The notes below the pieces were generated by a model. The model had not been told where the DNA came from and ran no database searches. It saw only the letters and a list, made by a program, of their open reading frames with translations. Position numbers and translations under genes: made by a program. This document shows, in pieces, positions 45,047 through 57,800 of a stretch of DNA of 64,000 nt (positions are counted from its first letter, which is position 1; each line of letters starts with the position of its first letter). Source of the DNA: Scleromitrula shiraiana (taxonomy: Eukaryota; Ascomycota; Leotiomycetes; Helotiales; Sclerotiniaceae); assembly GCA_028455995.1 (NCBI GenBank), contig JABELC010000005.1, positions 434,001 to 498,000 of the forward strand, given 5' to 3'.

Positions 45047-48000
45047 TGGGAGGTAAATGGAAATGTAAATGTGGATATTGAAAATGAAGAGGGGGGGTAA
45101 GGAAGTGGGAAAATTGGGGCGATGAAAATCTTTAGAGGTTTGGAGGGGGAGGGGCAAAAGAGTGGAAAAGGGAGATTTTGATCTATATGTTATAATTTGA
45201 AGTACACAGACAGGGTTCTTGCATTTTTCATTCAGTTGGCTTTTCAGTTTTCTAAAAAAAAAATTGGAATTCATTGCCTTTATCACCTTCATATATGCTT
45301 CAAATTAAATATCATACAAATTGGTATCAACATAGCTACAGCACAAATTCTCTGCATGACACTTATAACCATACACAGCTGAATGAATGAGCTTAATAGC
45401 TTGAGTGCCAACTTTCATATTAAACAAACAACCGAGGGGTTCTTCACTTCAAATCAATGCTTGTAATCTCAAATGATGATAACGAAGTTCCTCCAACGAT
45501 TAGTTATCCATACATTGAACCCTAAATCTGTTTGAAACCAATAGAATCAAACGAAGCAAGTTCTATCTATCCAACAGATATACGGGCAAAAAAGGTACAG
45601 CAAGAGTTCGATACCTAGGTGTCAGCCATCCCGATAATATCCCGCTGTTTTTACGAATCTAATACTGGGAGCTCGATGAGTCTCGAAATGTAGAGGCATT
45701 CATGTTCATAACTTTTAGATGCTAATGATCAGTTCATGGTATACTTGCAGCCAACCAGTGCTGTCTGCCAATCTAATCATATTGTGAGGATTTAACTAAC
45801 ATACATATATGCAACAACCAAAAAGTATAGATACACGACCAGATAAACGCAAACGCAGCAGCATACATTAAAAAAGCCTTGCATGTTTGAGCGGATAACA
45901 ACAAGTAAGTCCCCGTTCCCTGCGTTTGCTTGACACATATGTAGGTTCCCGACGCTGCCAACTCGAGTTACTCCGCCTACTTACCTAGATACTTACAAAC
46001 CAACCTACATGATGCGATACTGACATATTTTCTTTCACAACCCAAGTATCCCAGGTTCGTTGTTGGTTGGGAAATTTGCCACCGAGATGCCTCAGCTGAA
46101 ATTGATTGAATATGGCGAGAAGTGGAGAAAGATAGAAAATTACGAAAATCAATTACTAGATCATAGGAGTAACAACGAGGGATGTAAAGCAGAGGGTCAA
46201 TTGCGGATTTCATTCATTTACGAGCTTTAGGTTGGGCACATTTTGAGTCTGAATTGTAGCTGAAAACTTCACAACCAAGCAACCAACACTGACGGGCATC
46301 TAAAGAAACTCGATATCAGACATCACCAAATCAACCTAGACAACATAGGTCTTTTCGTCATTTCGTACCAAAGATGAGATCTTGCAGATAAAGAAGAGTG
46401 GCGACTCCATATCATAGATGTATGCATCACTGGGACTTGAACATCCACGCCGCTCCTTCGTGAGAGAAACAAATTTAGCTTGATATACAATTCAACAAAC
46501 TCAATATCTTTCTTTCAAACATTGCTGAGAGTCAAGAAGAATTCATTTATCGTTGTACTATAAGAACATCAAAAGTAAGATTTCAATATATATGGAAACG
46601 CAGTTATATTTACATCAATGGAACACCAAAAATTCATTGTAACATATCAATATCCAGCATTCATTTTCGCAATAAAGAGGCTATGCACTTGTCACGACCG
46701 TATGACTTTATAGCTACGCTTGGCGTTCTTTTGATCTCACAAGGTACAAAAGAAGAGGAATATCAAATTGTGTGAACCAAACTGCAAACAGGGTGCCTCT
46801 CATGCCCGATGAACTTCTGAACTCAATGTAGAAGAACTATGCTACCTACCAACACGAAGAGAAAAACACGTCAATGATCAGCAGTAAAGTTCTGAAAGTT
46901 GCCGGCTTCGAGAGCATTATCAACATCGTTATGCGGAAGGTATTTGAGGGCTGGGTTATTCAAGTTGAAACGTCCGATGTTGTTTCATCGATAATTGTGT
47001 CGGAGAACAGATAGACATGAAAGCGAATTTCATTCCAAGTTTGACGCGTCCGATATAACAGCCGTTGTTGCACAGAAGAACCTCAATGAAGCCCTGTGGT
47101 ATTTGTAAGACCCCTAGTCGCTCAGTTCCTCTTGTCAAACATACAAGGCTCTTGGAACATCATCTGGAAGGCGAATGAGATGAGAGGAACCAGAAGATAA
47201 TATATTACAAAATTTCCTTATAAGTTGAAGCGCATCTTTGACCAACTCGAACCGAGGATTTTCGACATAGGCATCAGGCCATCATTGACTCGTTCGCCTT
47301 GAAGTTTGCGCGTGCGGATTAGGAAACTGTTATAGAGTATCATATTGAAGCATCAGTATGGCTATTATTCCAAAATGTCGATAGTGATCAAGAGAAGAAA
47401 CACCAAACCCTGGCAGAGACTTGCATTTGTGTTCGATCTGATATTTCTGAATAGTGTCAACATCCATAATGAATACTCAAGATTCTCGAAAACTGCGCGA
47501 ATACAAGAAGTCATACAAAGGAACTGACGAGGTGACTAGCGTATCGTCCCCTACAAAGCCGTCCGAGTCGTCCAAATTCGCTATACATATCTTCACAACA
47601 TCCTAAACAAGGCTGCTGAGCAACGAGAGATGCTGTGAACAGTAGAACAGTCTAGTGTCTGCCCTTATTGCGATGTCTGAAATCGTTTGGCAAACTCAAC
47701 AGTATATTTCCCCACATTGCCACACACTCGATGAGCATGCGACGAGTGAATGGCTTCGAATGGAGATGTGACGGGAATTGTTCGGAATCCTGAATATCAA
47801 TAATGGGCTCATTAACGGCGAACTAATCACGCGCACGCCCATGGAGGCAGTTTCTGGCAGCCGCTGTCTTACCGCATCACAGAAAGCTTTGTCAGGTTCA
47901 TCGCCGCTGCAGTGCTCCTCAACTGATGGCCTTTTCGTGGTAAGGTGTGATAATAGTATGACAAATGATCGCACGAGATGAGGTGACTATCAGTCTGTAC

Positions 48001-48434
48001 CATGAAACTCTATGGCGCCTTGAGGCTTGACGCTTGAAATCTCACCATCAGCAGACTTTGACAAGATCATTGAGATTCGAGAATTGTAGAGAAGTTTTTC
48101 TCTCACGTCGTTGTGATAAGGAGCGTAATAAGGAGAGCTCTAGCTGAAGTAGATCCTTCGTTAATATCTCCCTACGCATCAGTTAGTTAAGATTGTTAGT
48201 AAAGCTGCCATGGAGTGGAACGACCCGCAATCTGAAGTCGCAATGTGGTACACCATGGCTTGTGAAGGCCGTCCCACTCAAAAGTGATTCCGTTGCAGGC
48301 TGAACAACCGTCGTCCAAAGTTGGTTCTATAGATAGTACGAGGAAAGTGGCAATTGCAACCGTATGTCCTGTGACTAAAGATCTGGGTCGTTGAGACTTG
48401 GATACTGGTCAAAATACGTGGTATGGCATTACTG

Positions 48435-48699
48435 ACACATGCTCCCGAGCCACATAAGATATGGCACTCCAAAGTACCAAAATCGCAACAGGTATTCAAA
48501 TCTCTATGTTTCAAAAAACTATATAAAATTAAACTTATATTTTATTTTTCTTTAAATTGAAACATATCAATAATTAATTTCTAAATTTACATATCTTTAT
48601 AGATTCTGGATAAAATATCAAAAATTGAATTTACAATTAAATTCTGATCGAAGTATATATTTTGGTATGCCATTCCTTATGTGGGTCGGGAGACATGTT
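48435..48699. mobile_element. MITE-like inverted-repeat element
   Basis: The left arm at 48435-48474 contains ACATGCTCCCGAGCCACATA and continues with AGATATGGCACTCCAAA. The right arm at 48660-48699 reads, on the opposite strand, ACATGTCTCCCGACCCACAT and continues AAGGAATGGCATACCAAA. The arms match over about 38 bp with roughly eight differences. The interior is very AT-rich and contains a second short inverted repeat (ATGTTTCAA at 48506-48514 and TTGAAACAT at 48557-48565). No coding capacity. Total length of about 265 bp, terminal inverted repeats and AT-rich interior fit a non-autonomous miniature element; no target-site duplication was established. Confidence 0.5.
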
Positions 48700-49892
48700 A
48701 AATATCCAAGGTTAGGAAGTAGCCGGTGACAGCTGGGCGTGTTTACGCTTTGTCCCCCCTGACCTGGCATTCAGGCAGCAGTTTAAAGACTTCAGACGCT
48801 CTCCATTACCAATAAACAATGTTCCTAAGACGACAGCTCGAGTCGAGGTCGGTAATGAGCCAGCGAGAGATTGAATTGTCTCCACCTATTTTCTCAATGA
48901 AGGTACGAACGAACGTTTTCTTTCCACTATTGACAGGAATCCTTGTATTACAATACTGACACCTTATCTATGGGAATTTGCTCGTTAATATGTCAAAAAA
49001 AGGGGGTTTAAACTGTAAGCCGACCCGGTAAGGTCGGACCGAGACGAGCTTAACTCAAGCGACAGGAAAGATGATTGGTGTGAGATAAACAATAAAGTTC
49101 CGAAATGGAGACATAGGAACATGAGATTCACAAGATTCCCGTTTCTGTCCTCCAAATCTTTTTCAAAATGCAATAATTATCTTCAAGATAGAGGTAAATC
49201 CTGTGCGTTTCTGGCTTGCGGGAGGATGCCGCAATCGTCCAAGATCGACGATTAGAATCTCATGGCAATTCAAGGATATCGTAGTATGGTTGTAGGGGGC
49301 CTCACTACCTCCTTCTGCAAGTAGACATGATCTTCAGCGCCTCATGTTTCATGGAAAGCTGAAATCCAATGAAGATAAAGAATCCGAGTAGCACCGCACA
49401 TTGTGTGCGTCGGGGATATACCAAAAATGTGTTAGTGGGAAAGGCGTGGAACTTGTCTCAATGAAGTTTTTGGAGGCTGAATTTGATTTAAATATTTATT
49501 TCTAAGATTTTTTTGGCTTTTTGTCGGAGATTTTCTCGGTCTTCGTCACCGCATCATTCTCGAAAAAGGTTTAGAAGCATCTCGCATCGCTATTCAAGGA
49601 TAAGAAGCCTAGAACGGATGATGGGTTCGCTGAACAGTGAAGACTTCTATCGATATCATCCATCAGTAAAATAGCCGACGACAACCCATGGACCTACACA
49701 TAGGCCGAACTAAGTGGTATTAGCTACGGAGTAGTACAAGTTAGCAGTAGCTATTTGTATTAGTTACACTTGATTAGTGGCCCATAATCGTGGCAATCAT
49801 GTGGTGGAGTAGTACCAATAATTTTCCGGCTATTTTTGTCGTCGTAAGAACGTCCACTAAAAGGTTTCGAAAAAGTACTTTCATACACTACC

Positions 49893-50483
49893 TTCGTAAG
49901 AGATTACTAGGCCAAACCTCTTCGTACACCCCATCAACTTGAAAATGTTACATTTTTACTGCAAAATTTTAATTTTACTACTAGTATATAAACTTCAAGT
50001 TGATAAAATAACTTCAATATTTAATTAATTTACTAGTATTGATAAACATCAAGTTAGTATATAGTAGTATTTTTGGATTGATTTTATTAATTAAATTACT
50101 AGTATAATAAATTCAAAAAACATGATTAGTAAAATCTTTTTCTTCATTTTTTATACTAATTAAAATAATCAAGTTCAAGTTTAAAATTAAATTTTTTGAA
50201 AAAATTAAATATATCATGTTTTTTACATATAAAATTATTGATTTTTTGCGATTTTCTAAAAAAATTAACTTTAACGAGCCTCTTAAATATTTTTTAAGTT
50301 ATAAAAAATAGAAAAAATTATTATATTCATTTTTTTATTCATATATAAATAAATATTTATTATAATATCATATCATACTATCAAGTTCAAAAATTAAAGT
50401 ATGACAAAATCGGCTATTTTAATGTAAAAATCCTAATAAATGTACATAGAGTTTCCGAGTCGGCCTAATCTCTTACTATACAT
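49893..50483. mobile_element. AT-rich island flanked by imperfect inverted repeats
   Basis: The left edge (about 49893-49930) has CGTAAGAGATTACTAGGCC followed by AAACCTCTTCGTACA. The right edge (about 50441-50478), read on the opposite strand, has AGTAAGAGATTAGGCC and then AAACTCTATGTACA. Between them lies about 510 bp of extremely AT-rich DNA with recurring CTTCAAGTTGAT/ATCAAGTT words (near 49932, 49991, 50046, 50168, 50378). There is no coding capacity. A decayed or non-autonomous DNA element is the likeliest explanation; an AT-rich replication or matrix-attachment site is an alternative. Confidence 0.45.
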
Positions 50484-53400
50484 TCATAAATTTCTTAATC
50501 AGGTACTAGTTAAAAGGTAGATATCAAAGTGGACTGAGTTGCAACTTATTTCGCCGATTAAACATAGATATCAGGGTAAAATTGGAAACTTGGAAGAGAA
50601 AGCTAGTATGAGAATATATTGAATTTGATGTTGATGTTGCATTTCAAGGTTCTCTCAGGATTTTTTGAGACTTGGCTGACACCAATAATGATATGATGCC
50701 CAGGATGAAGAGGTTCCCCACGGATAAAATTACTATAAAATGGATCTATAGGTAGGATCTCGTTGGAGTTGTGTTGGTTTCTAGAAGACATCATTATTAT
50801 GGGCTGTATTGATTATTTGGTGGGGATGAATGTGGACATTGAGAAAAATTGCCCAGAAAATGGAAAGTGGGAAATTTGAAGGGAGAAGAGGTAGAAGGGA
50901 AAAAGAGCAGTAATTACACAGGTATATACATCTGTAGTTACTACAATATGCTAGGCTGTACTTTTGTAGGTTTCGATCCACTACCCGCGGATTCACTTCT
51001 TTTCAATCTTCTCTGACTTGTCCAAGACTCCAAGTTGATCAATCCACAACTCCACATGGCATCAATGGGCGACGATCCGGTCATTGCTTCAATTCGTATA
51101 TCATATAGAATGTGGAGACATAATACTAGTCCCCATCCATATCTGTACCGAACTGGTAAATACAAAAAATCACTATATGTCGCTGTAGTTACCTTTTAGA
51201 GTTATACTATGTATGAATAATGGATGTAGTCAAAAATATTTGGATTTTGGATCTGAATCTGGGCATTTTTTCTTTCATTCTTTCTACGACCTTTTGAAAT
51301 GAAAATCAAACAATTATTGCTATACTGTGTTACTACTATATGACTACACATAGTAAATACAGGACCTGCTATGTTGTATACATACCCGGTACATAGAATA
51401 TAGGTAGAAATATATATTGAGCTGAAGTTTCAAAAGCCGAGGTTATTTGACAATCGAATGGGCGTTCGGAGGTTCTCACAACGTTTTCCTTGATATACAT
51501 ACATACACACACTTCAAGTGCAAATATAGATTCGTCATATATTTGGAGAACATGGTATTTATTGTCTTGAGCCCAACGGTTTTTTCCCTGGCGAGAGAAA
51601 ACCCACGAGTAGAGCATGCTTTCATGCTTGATACGCCGCCTTGTAAAGTGGTTTAATGGGTGGGTGTGGTGGTCGCTGTGGCTTTCTGCAGGAGCTATGA
51701 GACAACCTTGGAGCCTATAGCCTACAATTTCTAACCTATAAATAAATTTATATTTGTTGTATTGGGTATTAGACGCAGTAATATCATGCACTCTTTGATT
51801 GAACAGGCCTGAGTGCTTTCCAGCTTATCGGCGAACATGAAAATCTTTGTATAAATGCCTACCCTATACACCATAACGAGATCTTGGTACCTACAATGTA
51901 AATATCAATTATTTCTCCATATATACTACACATGACACACAGAAAAAAAAAGTTGATTAAAAGATGTTATAAGATTCCAGGTTGTTGCTGCATTTTGCAA
52001 TTGTTCGAATGGCTATTGGCAGTCCCGTGGATATCCCCATGAATACGAAGTAATACCCAAAAAATTCTATGGTATCCAAACTAGGTAATATCCGGGTAAG
52101 AATCCGAGAGCTTGGATGAAGGATCATCAAGGATATCTAGGGCCTAGCTAGGTATCGAGCTTAGAAGGATCATAAGAGAGTTTCGCCTGTGATCAGTGTG
52201 ATGTCTGAATTTAGATTGGAGGAGAACTCGATGATGCGAACTTTTCAACCTGGGAGGTATTTTTTTTAATAATTGCAGTAAATAATCTGGATGGGAGTTT
52301 GGGTAGAGGTGGGTGCTCAAAGTAATTTAATATCGATTACATATTATATAAATGGAAGTATCTATGCAGTTAGTAAGTTAATTAGTTAAGGTATCATTCT
52401 CTCTATCTACCATATGGTAGGGAAAACTGTAACTGTAAGTAGGTAGGGTATGGAACATGACATGATGTACAGATGTGATATGTGTTGCATCAAATTTAAT
52501 CAAAAGATCCAAAATCCCACGTGTGAACTTGTAAAGGTGGATTTGCACCCATGATACTTTTTGGAAAATCATCACGGCTGCTGTGCCACTGCTACCACAC
52601 TCGTTACAATATAAATCTTGGATCCTGGAACCAACTTCACTTCATGAAGCCCTGGCTAAAATCGAGAAGCACTGAGAGAAAGCGAGAAAGCGAGAAAGCC
52701 CATATTTACACACATAATTGCTTGAAAATTGATCTACAACAACAAATGGTCTATGGAGAATATTGAAGATCTTATTGAGTTTGTCTAATGGGTCAAGCCT
52801 CCTAATACCCTGCCAATGAACGGACCCATGCAAGACTCTTGCTTTCGAAAAAATAATAATCGAAAAAAAAAAAATCCCCAAATTGGAAAGTCGCTGACCT
52901 GACACACATACATAACACACACAAACGCATTATACAACACATCCACACACATACACACACACACATTAAAACTTGACCTCGGAAATCTCAGCCGGGGTTA
53001 CTTTTATTGCATTTAAAGACTGAATGGGGAAACACAAGGACCGACGAAGAGTTGACGAACGCGGAGGTCGAAAACTTTCGGAGTAAGAATAATAAGAATC
53101 CTTGTTTAATTTCATGCTTTTCGTAATCCCCGATCAGGATCTTTTAGCATTTTAGTCAAGGTTTACGAAGTATCTATGCATATATGTAGTATGAAGTAAA
53201 GTTTGTCATTCTTGGTACTGTCTATACTCAGGCTTTGTATAAGTGAAATCGAATGATATGAATTTAAGTAACTAGAACGGGGTTCAGCAAGAACTACTTG
53301 TGACCTACCCTACCGACGTAGGTATAGTGATATTATCATTCTATTTGGAACAACTTCCAGGTTGATGAACGAGGGGATCATGGGTAATCGTTGTACAATC

Positions 53401-53957
53401 AAACAAAGTGGATATAATATGGATATATAAATTCATGATAGTTTGAATCTATGGAGTCTGCATCTCGGACCCCTCCAGATCTGAATTTATGAACTTAAAG
53501 ACAGGGAGGATCGCTGCATGACTTTGCAAATCATCGTCACTTGGCGTTGTATAGAAGTTAGAACAATTTGGTAAACAATCATAATCTATGGTAGGAATGA
53601 GATAAACCGCTGTCAAAAAAACTTCCCCTTTGACTAACATTTCCGCTCTCTGTTCTAAATCGTATAGTAACTTCTCCAGCTTGAGTAAAATATTCGTTAA
53701 TTCATGTGGCTGAACACTAACGAAACTTTTTTTTCTTAACATTCCAAGATTGCTACTATCGAAACTAATACTGTAAGTTTATAAGAGCTCGATCCTAAAA
53801 GTCTACCAAACTCGCCGATATGCGCGTTTTGAGTCGTCAGCACCAAATTTGGACTTTCTCGGGCGCATTTTTTCATTGACAGGTGTATTAGGCGGCGCGC
53901 GGTCTCCACCAAGAAAGTTGGTTCGTTAATTTGTTACGACTTACCAGCACCAGCTTC

Positions 53958-54002
53958 AAAATAATAATAATAATAATAATAACAATAATAACAATAATAA
54001 AC
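53958..54002. repeat. AAT/AAC trinucleotide repeat
   Basis: About 14 units of AAT with a few AAC interruptions. Confidence 0.85.
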
Positions 54003-54915
54003 CAAGGTCAAGAAAATACCCTGTTCAATATGCACAAAAAAACCTTTATTGACCGACATCATAAGGACAAGGACCAAGTCAAATCCCCGTTCAATCTATC
54101 CTAGGTTTTCAATATAGAATCAATCTATGGAGAGTAGATCCTCAAAATAATTACCGATTAGTTGGATCAAATCGAAAATCTTACTTGCTCATTGTCTAAT
54201 CCCTCCGTTATACCCTTTTTGCTGTTACTACATACTATATCATACAGTCTATACCACTAATTGATCACACACTTCCCAGGTGACCATTACTGTATATTAT
54301 TCTATGTAAAATCTTTTTCCTGCTTGCCAAGTCTTAACGGGGAATGACCCTCATACCGGTATTAGAACTCCAACTTTTGCCAAATCATAATGAGTATTGT
54401 CCCTCTATGACACCCTTTTTAATCGTAATATTCTAATCTCCAACCACTCAATTAGTGTGCCATATCGTCTAATGAACTAAGATAAACATTAGTGTACAAT
54501 ACTAGGTAGTAGCAGTATGAACTAGGTACAACATCAGAATAGAATCAAGCAAGGATTCAAGGATACCAGGTAGTAAACTATGCTAGGGCTGTATTTACAT
54601 GGAGTTGTAGCTGACAAGCATCCAATTGATTCAGTTGCCAATACCCAGGGAGTCGATGGCTGGCGTCGTCGCAAAGAACTTGTTGATCTTTTTGGCATAT
54701 ACCAATGCTTTCTTCAGAAACTTCTATTCATCTTCCTTGCTACACATCCTCAAAAAGTCAAACCTTTCCCCACATATTATATGAAATAATCGACCTAGAT
54801 CATATAATTCCTTTTATTCCCATTGTTCATTCCGACGAGCTTGATGAATTGATTCGTTCTGTCCTAAATCTCTTCAACGTCCTACAGTCCTCCCTAAATC
54901 TAAAAATTAGGATTT

Positions 54916-55275
54916 CTAGACTGTCCTGTTGTGGCGTGAGATTCTTTCCTCCCATTCGTCGTTGAGGCTGTTGAACACTCCCACGGGCTGCTTATTCCAC
55001 AAGAGTATTGTTATACTTATCCTTATCCTCCGCGTAGAATTCCCTGGCACACAAGTCAGGTCTTTTCCCACCATACTTCCGAAGCCACAGGTTCCATTCG
55101 TTTTACTTCCATTCTCCTGCATCTGACATACTTGAAGATCAATAATCATGGGCTCATGAAGTCCCTGGATTCTCTGCGCAATTGGATTCAATGCATATCT
55201 TGCCGCCTCGACTGTCTTCCATCCGCTATTCGATCCCAATAAAAAGTGCCGTGGCCTGCTCTTGATTCGACTTCA
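54916..55275 (-). pseudogene. Possible gene fragment, unidentified
   Basis: One frame is open for about 118 codons without a convincing ATG at its start, and its translation looks protein-like: GWKTVEAARYALNPIAQRI, EPMIIDLQVCQMQENGSKT, NGTCGFGSMVGKDLTC and VGVFNSLNDEWEERIS. Nothing comparable continues on either side, and stops follow directly in all frames downstream. It might be an exon of an uncalled gene or a remnant. I do not recognise the family, and a chance open frame is possible. Confidence 0.25.
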
Positions 55276-55556
55276 CCACCGTCAGCTCGCTTCTTCAGTG
55301 CTTCGGAATCAATTCACCTTAAGATATTATCACTTTTAACTCCATTTGAAATATCAAATAGTGAATAGTGGATACTTATAATCCAATCTTTCCAGCGATA
55401 AATCACCTGGAGCTTTCGTGGAAATTTGTTTGGAAAATCTTGTTGCAAATTTACCAGAAAGACATATTCACTAGGCACTATAAGTGAAATAGCTGCAAAC
55501 AATTGATGGCAGTCTCTGTTCAAGGTTCACTCTACTCAAAGTCCAATCTTTGGAAT

Positions 55557-57097
55557 ATGACCGATCCACCACATCACACCTTCTCTGCAGGGCCACCAAA
55601 TCATTTGTCTTCGATGGCATACCAATATCAAATTCCGGCTTCAGGTCTTGAATCGCCAAGCATGATGCCTGGTTACAACAATCATCCCATGGAATCTATT
55701 CGATCGACTTCACCATCTTATGGACACGATCTATCTTCAACGAGTCGAATTCTTGAAACTTCTTCTTTATCAAAACCAAAAGATTCCAAATCTAAACGTT
55801 CAATGTCTACACCAAATATTAGAGGTACAGCCAATACCGACGCGGCTGCCTTGGCTTTAGCCAACGACAAGAGGAGGAATAAGTTGGGTTATCATAGGAC
55901 TTCTGTTGCATGCGGTGAGCATTAAAATCATTCATCTAGGTTACATAGTAATGTGTTGCGCATGATGGTTGGTGAAGATAGATCGTTTGAATTTACTGAC
56001 TTTTCAATAATAGGCCATTGTCGTCGTCGCAAAATTAGATGTATTCCAGCTGCAGGTGATCCTCAAAACCGATGCTCAAACTGCATCAGATTGAAGAAGG
56101 AATGCAATTTTTATCCTGTGGACCAACAGCCTCAGCCAGAACCCAAACGCCGAGGATCCAAGGCTCAGAGCAGAACTGGGAGAGTTTCCCCGTCTCCATC
56201 ACCATCAACTTCATCTGGACAACTACCAGATATGCAGTCTGGGCTTCCTTATCAGCACCTGAATATGCCGCCGATTCAGGACATTGGAGGTGTTCAGGCA
56301 AAGCGCCAAAGAACTGAAAGCTTCTCACCAGAAAACAAAGGTGAGCCGATTGAATGCCCTTCAATTTTCCTGCTAACTCCAGAATAGTAGTAACCTCATC
56401 ACGAACCTTTGACTACAACAATGATCACGCCAATTGGATGGGCCCAGAAGTCTCATTAAATACTAAGTCTCCTGCAGAAATGTCCGGAGCATACTGGCGA
56501 GGAAATTCTCAAGAATCTCCAATGACGCCGGCTTTCTCTCCTTATTCAACACCAAATATGCCCATTCCCAATCCCCAAAATTGGACAAGCCAAGCTCAAC
56601 AAGGGCAGGCTGAGCCTTTATCAAGGGAACCTGAATGGTCTACTCCGCAGCGATCAATCTCCTACAGTAATCTGGAAGGCATGCAGAGTAACAACCAATA
56701 TTCCACGTATGGACTCCCTGTTCCTGGCGCTGCAGAACAATATCCCTCCTCAAGACCCCGACACCAGAATATGTATCCACCCCCTATCTCAACCTCTACC
56801 AATACAATCCCAGCTCCGGAAATAGCTTCTACACCAACCATCAGCACGCCTCATGCACAATCTGCAGGTCCTATGTCTACAGGATCATATTCAAATTGGA
56901 ACAATCAATATGCATATCCCAAAGTTTCGCCCGTTACTTCTAACGTTGACCCATATCCTACATGGAACGCCAATCCCCACGGCGGGCACCAGAATATATC
57001 GGACCAAGTTCAAGGAGGAAGTACGACTGGATATGGTGGATATGGTGACTCTGGAAATGCAGTTTATTACGCGGGTCTACCTCATTCAGGACGCTAA
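55557..57097 (+). CDS. Zn2Cys6 (fungal-type) transcription factor
   Basis: Three exons give 464 residues: 55557-55914, 56014-56340 and 56388-57097. Introns are 99 nt (GTGAGC to TAG) and 47 nt (GTGAGC to AATAG). Intron 1 falls one base after the codon of the first zinc-ligand cysteine. The spliced cluster is C119-x2-C122-x6-C129-x10-C140-x2-C143-x6-C150, within CGHCRRRKIRC and CSNCIRLKKEC, a complete binuclear zinc cluster. The rest is Ser/Pro/Gln/Tyr-rich: RRGSKAQSRTGRVSPSPSP after the cluster, AKRQRTESFSPENK before intron 2, and PMTPAFSPYSTPNMPIPNPQ later. The fungal middle-homology domain found in many longer members is absent. Target genes cannot be predicted. An in-frame ATG at 55506 would add 17 residues. 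Confidence 0.9.
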
Positions 57098-57800
57098 TGA
57101 ATCGAGGGAGGTATGTTATTTGACTGATTGAAGGGTACTCTACAATATGCTACACCTAGTCATTCGAATTAAGCGTGTATGGATATAATATATTTGTGGT
57201 CTATTGTCATCTGAAAGGCCAAAAAAGCGAGAGGGTGGTAATGATTTCGCCAATACGATTGTAACGTAACCTCAACCGAACAACACACATAACAACAAAA
57301 ATGAATTGTGTTTGTACATACTGGGCGAGCAAACATCCAGAAGACTTTCCTTCATTATGCACAGTAGGAATAATGCGATGGTCATGATACAAAATGGACA
57401 CGAAAATGGCTACGATGGATAAATGGGTAGGGAAAATGACGATAGTGGACTGGTCTGGAAGGGAGTCGCATGACAGGTTTTCAAAGGCCGGTTTAATAGG
57501 GTAGGAAGGGGGGGTTCTTGAAAACGGTGATACTTGGATATAGAACCATCTCTCTATCCAGTTCGTACAAGGAATTTGCTAGAGTAAGGTGAGAACAAAC
57601 AAAGATACTTATTTTCAATTCAAAAAGAAATTCAAAAGGACACTGTATTGAACACAACCCCGCATTAACTTCCCAATGATAATATGAAGCCCGGATAAAA
57701 ATCATGTCACGATATTATGTAATCAATAGTTATATACAAACACTTGAAGATAAAGATAATTGGTGGCAGAAAATGGCGGTGTATATCTACTTTGGACATA
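57098..57800. other. Intergenic region between Zn2Cys6 and DUF202 genes
   Basis: 3' flank of the transcription factor and promoter of the next gene. No repeats or coding region stand out. Confidence 0.55.

Larger units (their letters stand above)
45047..55556. other. 10.5-kb gene-poor region
   Basis: I could not support any intact gene. Translations of the open frames are short and interrupted. Contents that stand out are an AT-rich inverted-repeat element at 48435-48699, a larger AT-rich island flanked by inverted repeats at 49893-50483, CACA runs near 52910-52965, an AAT repeat at 53958-54000 and a protein-like minus-strand frame at 54916-55275. The AT-rich islands contrast with neighbours of ordinary composition, which is what old, possibly RIP-mutated mobile DNA looks like (inference). 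Confidence 0.55.

Noticed and set aside
53449..53742. 97-codon minus-strand frame with a Leu/Glu-rich start (ILLKLEKLLYDLEQRAEML)
   Set aside because: Helix-like in part, but isolated, with no family match that I recognise and no recognisable neighbours or splice extension; too weak to call.
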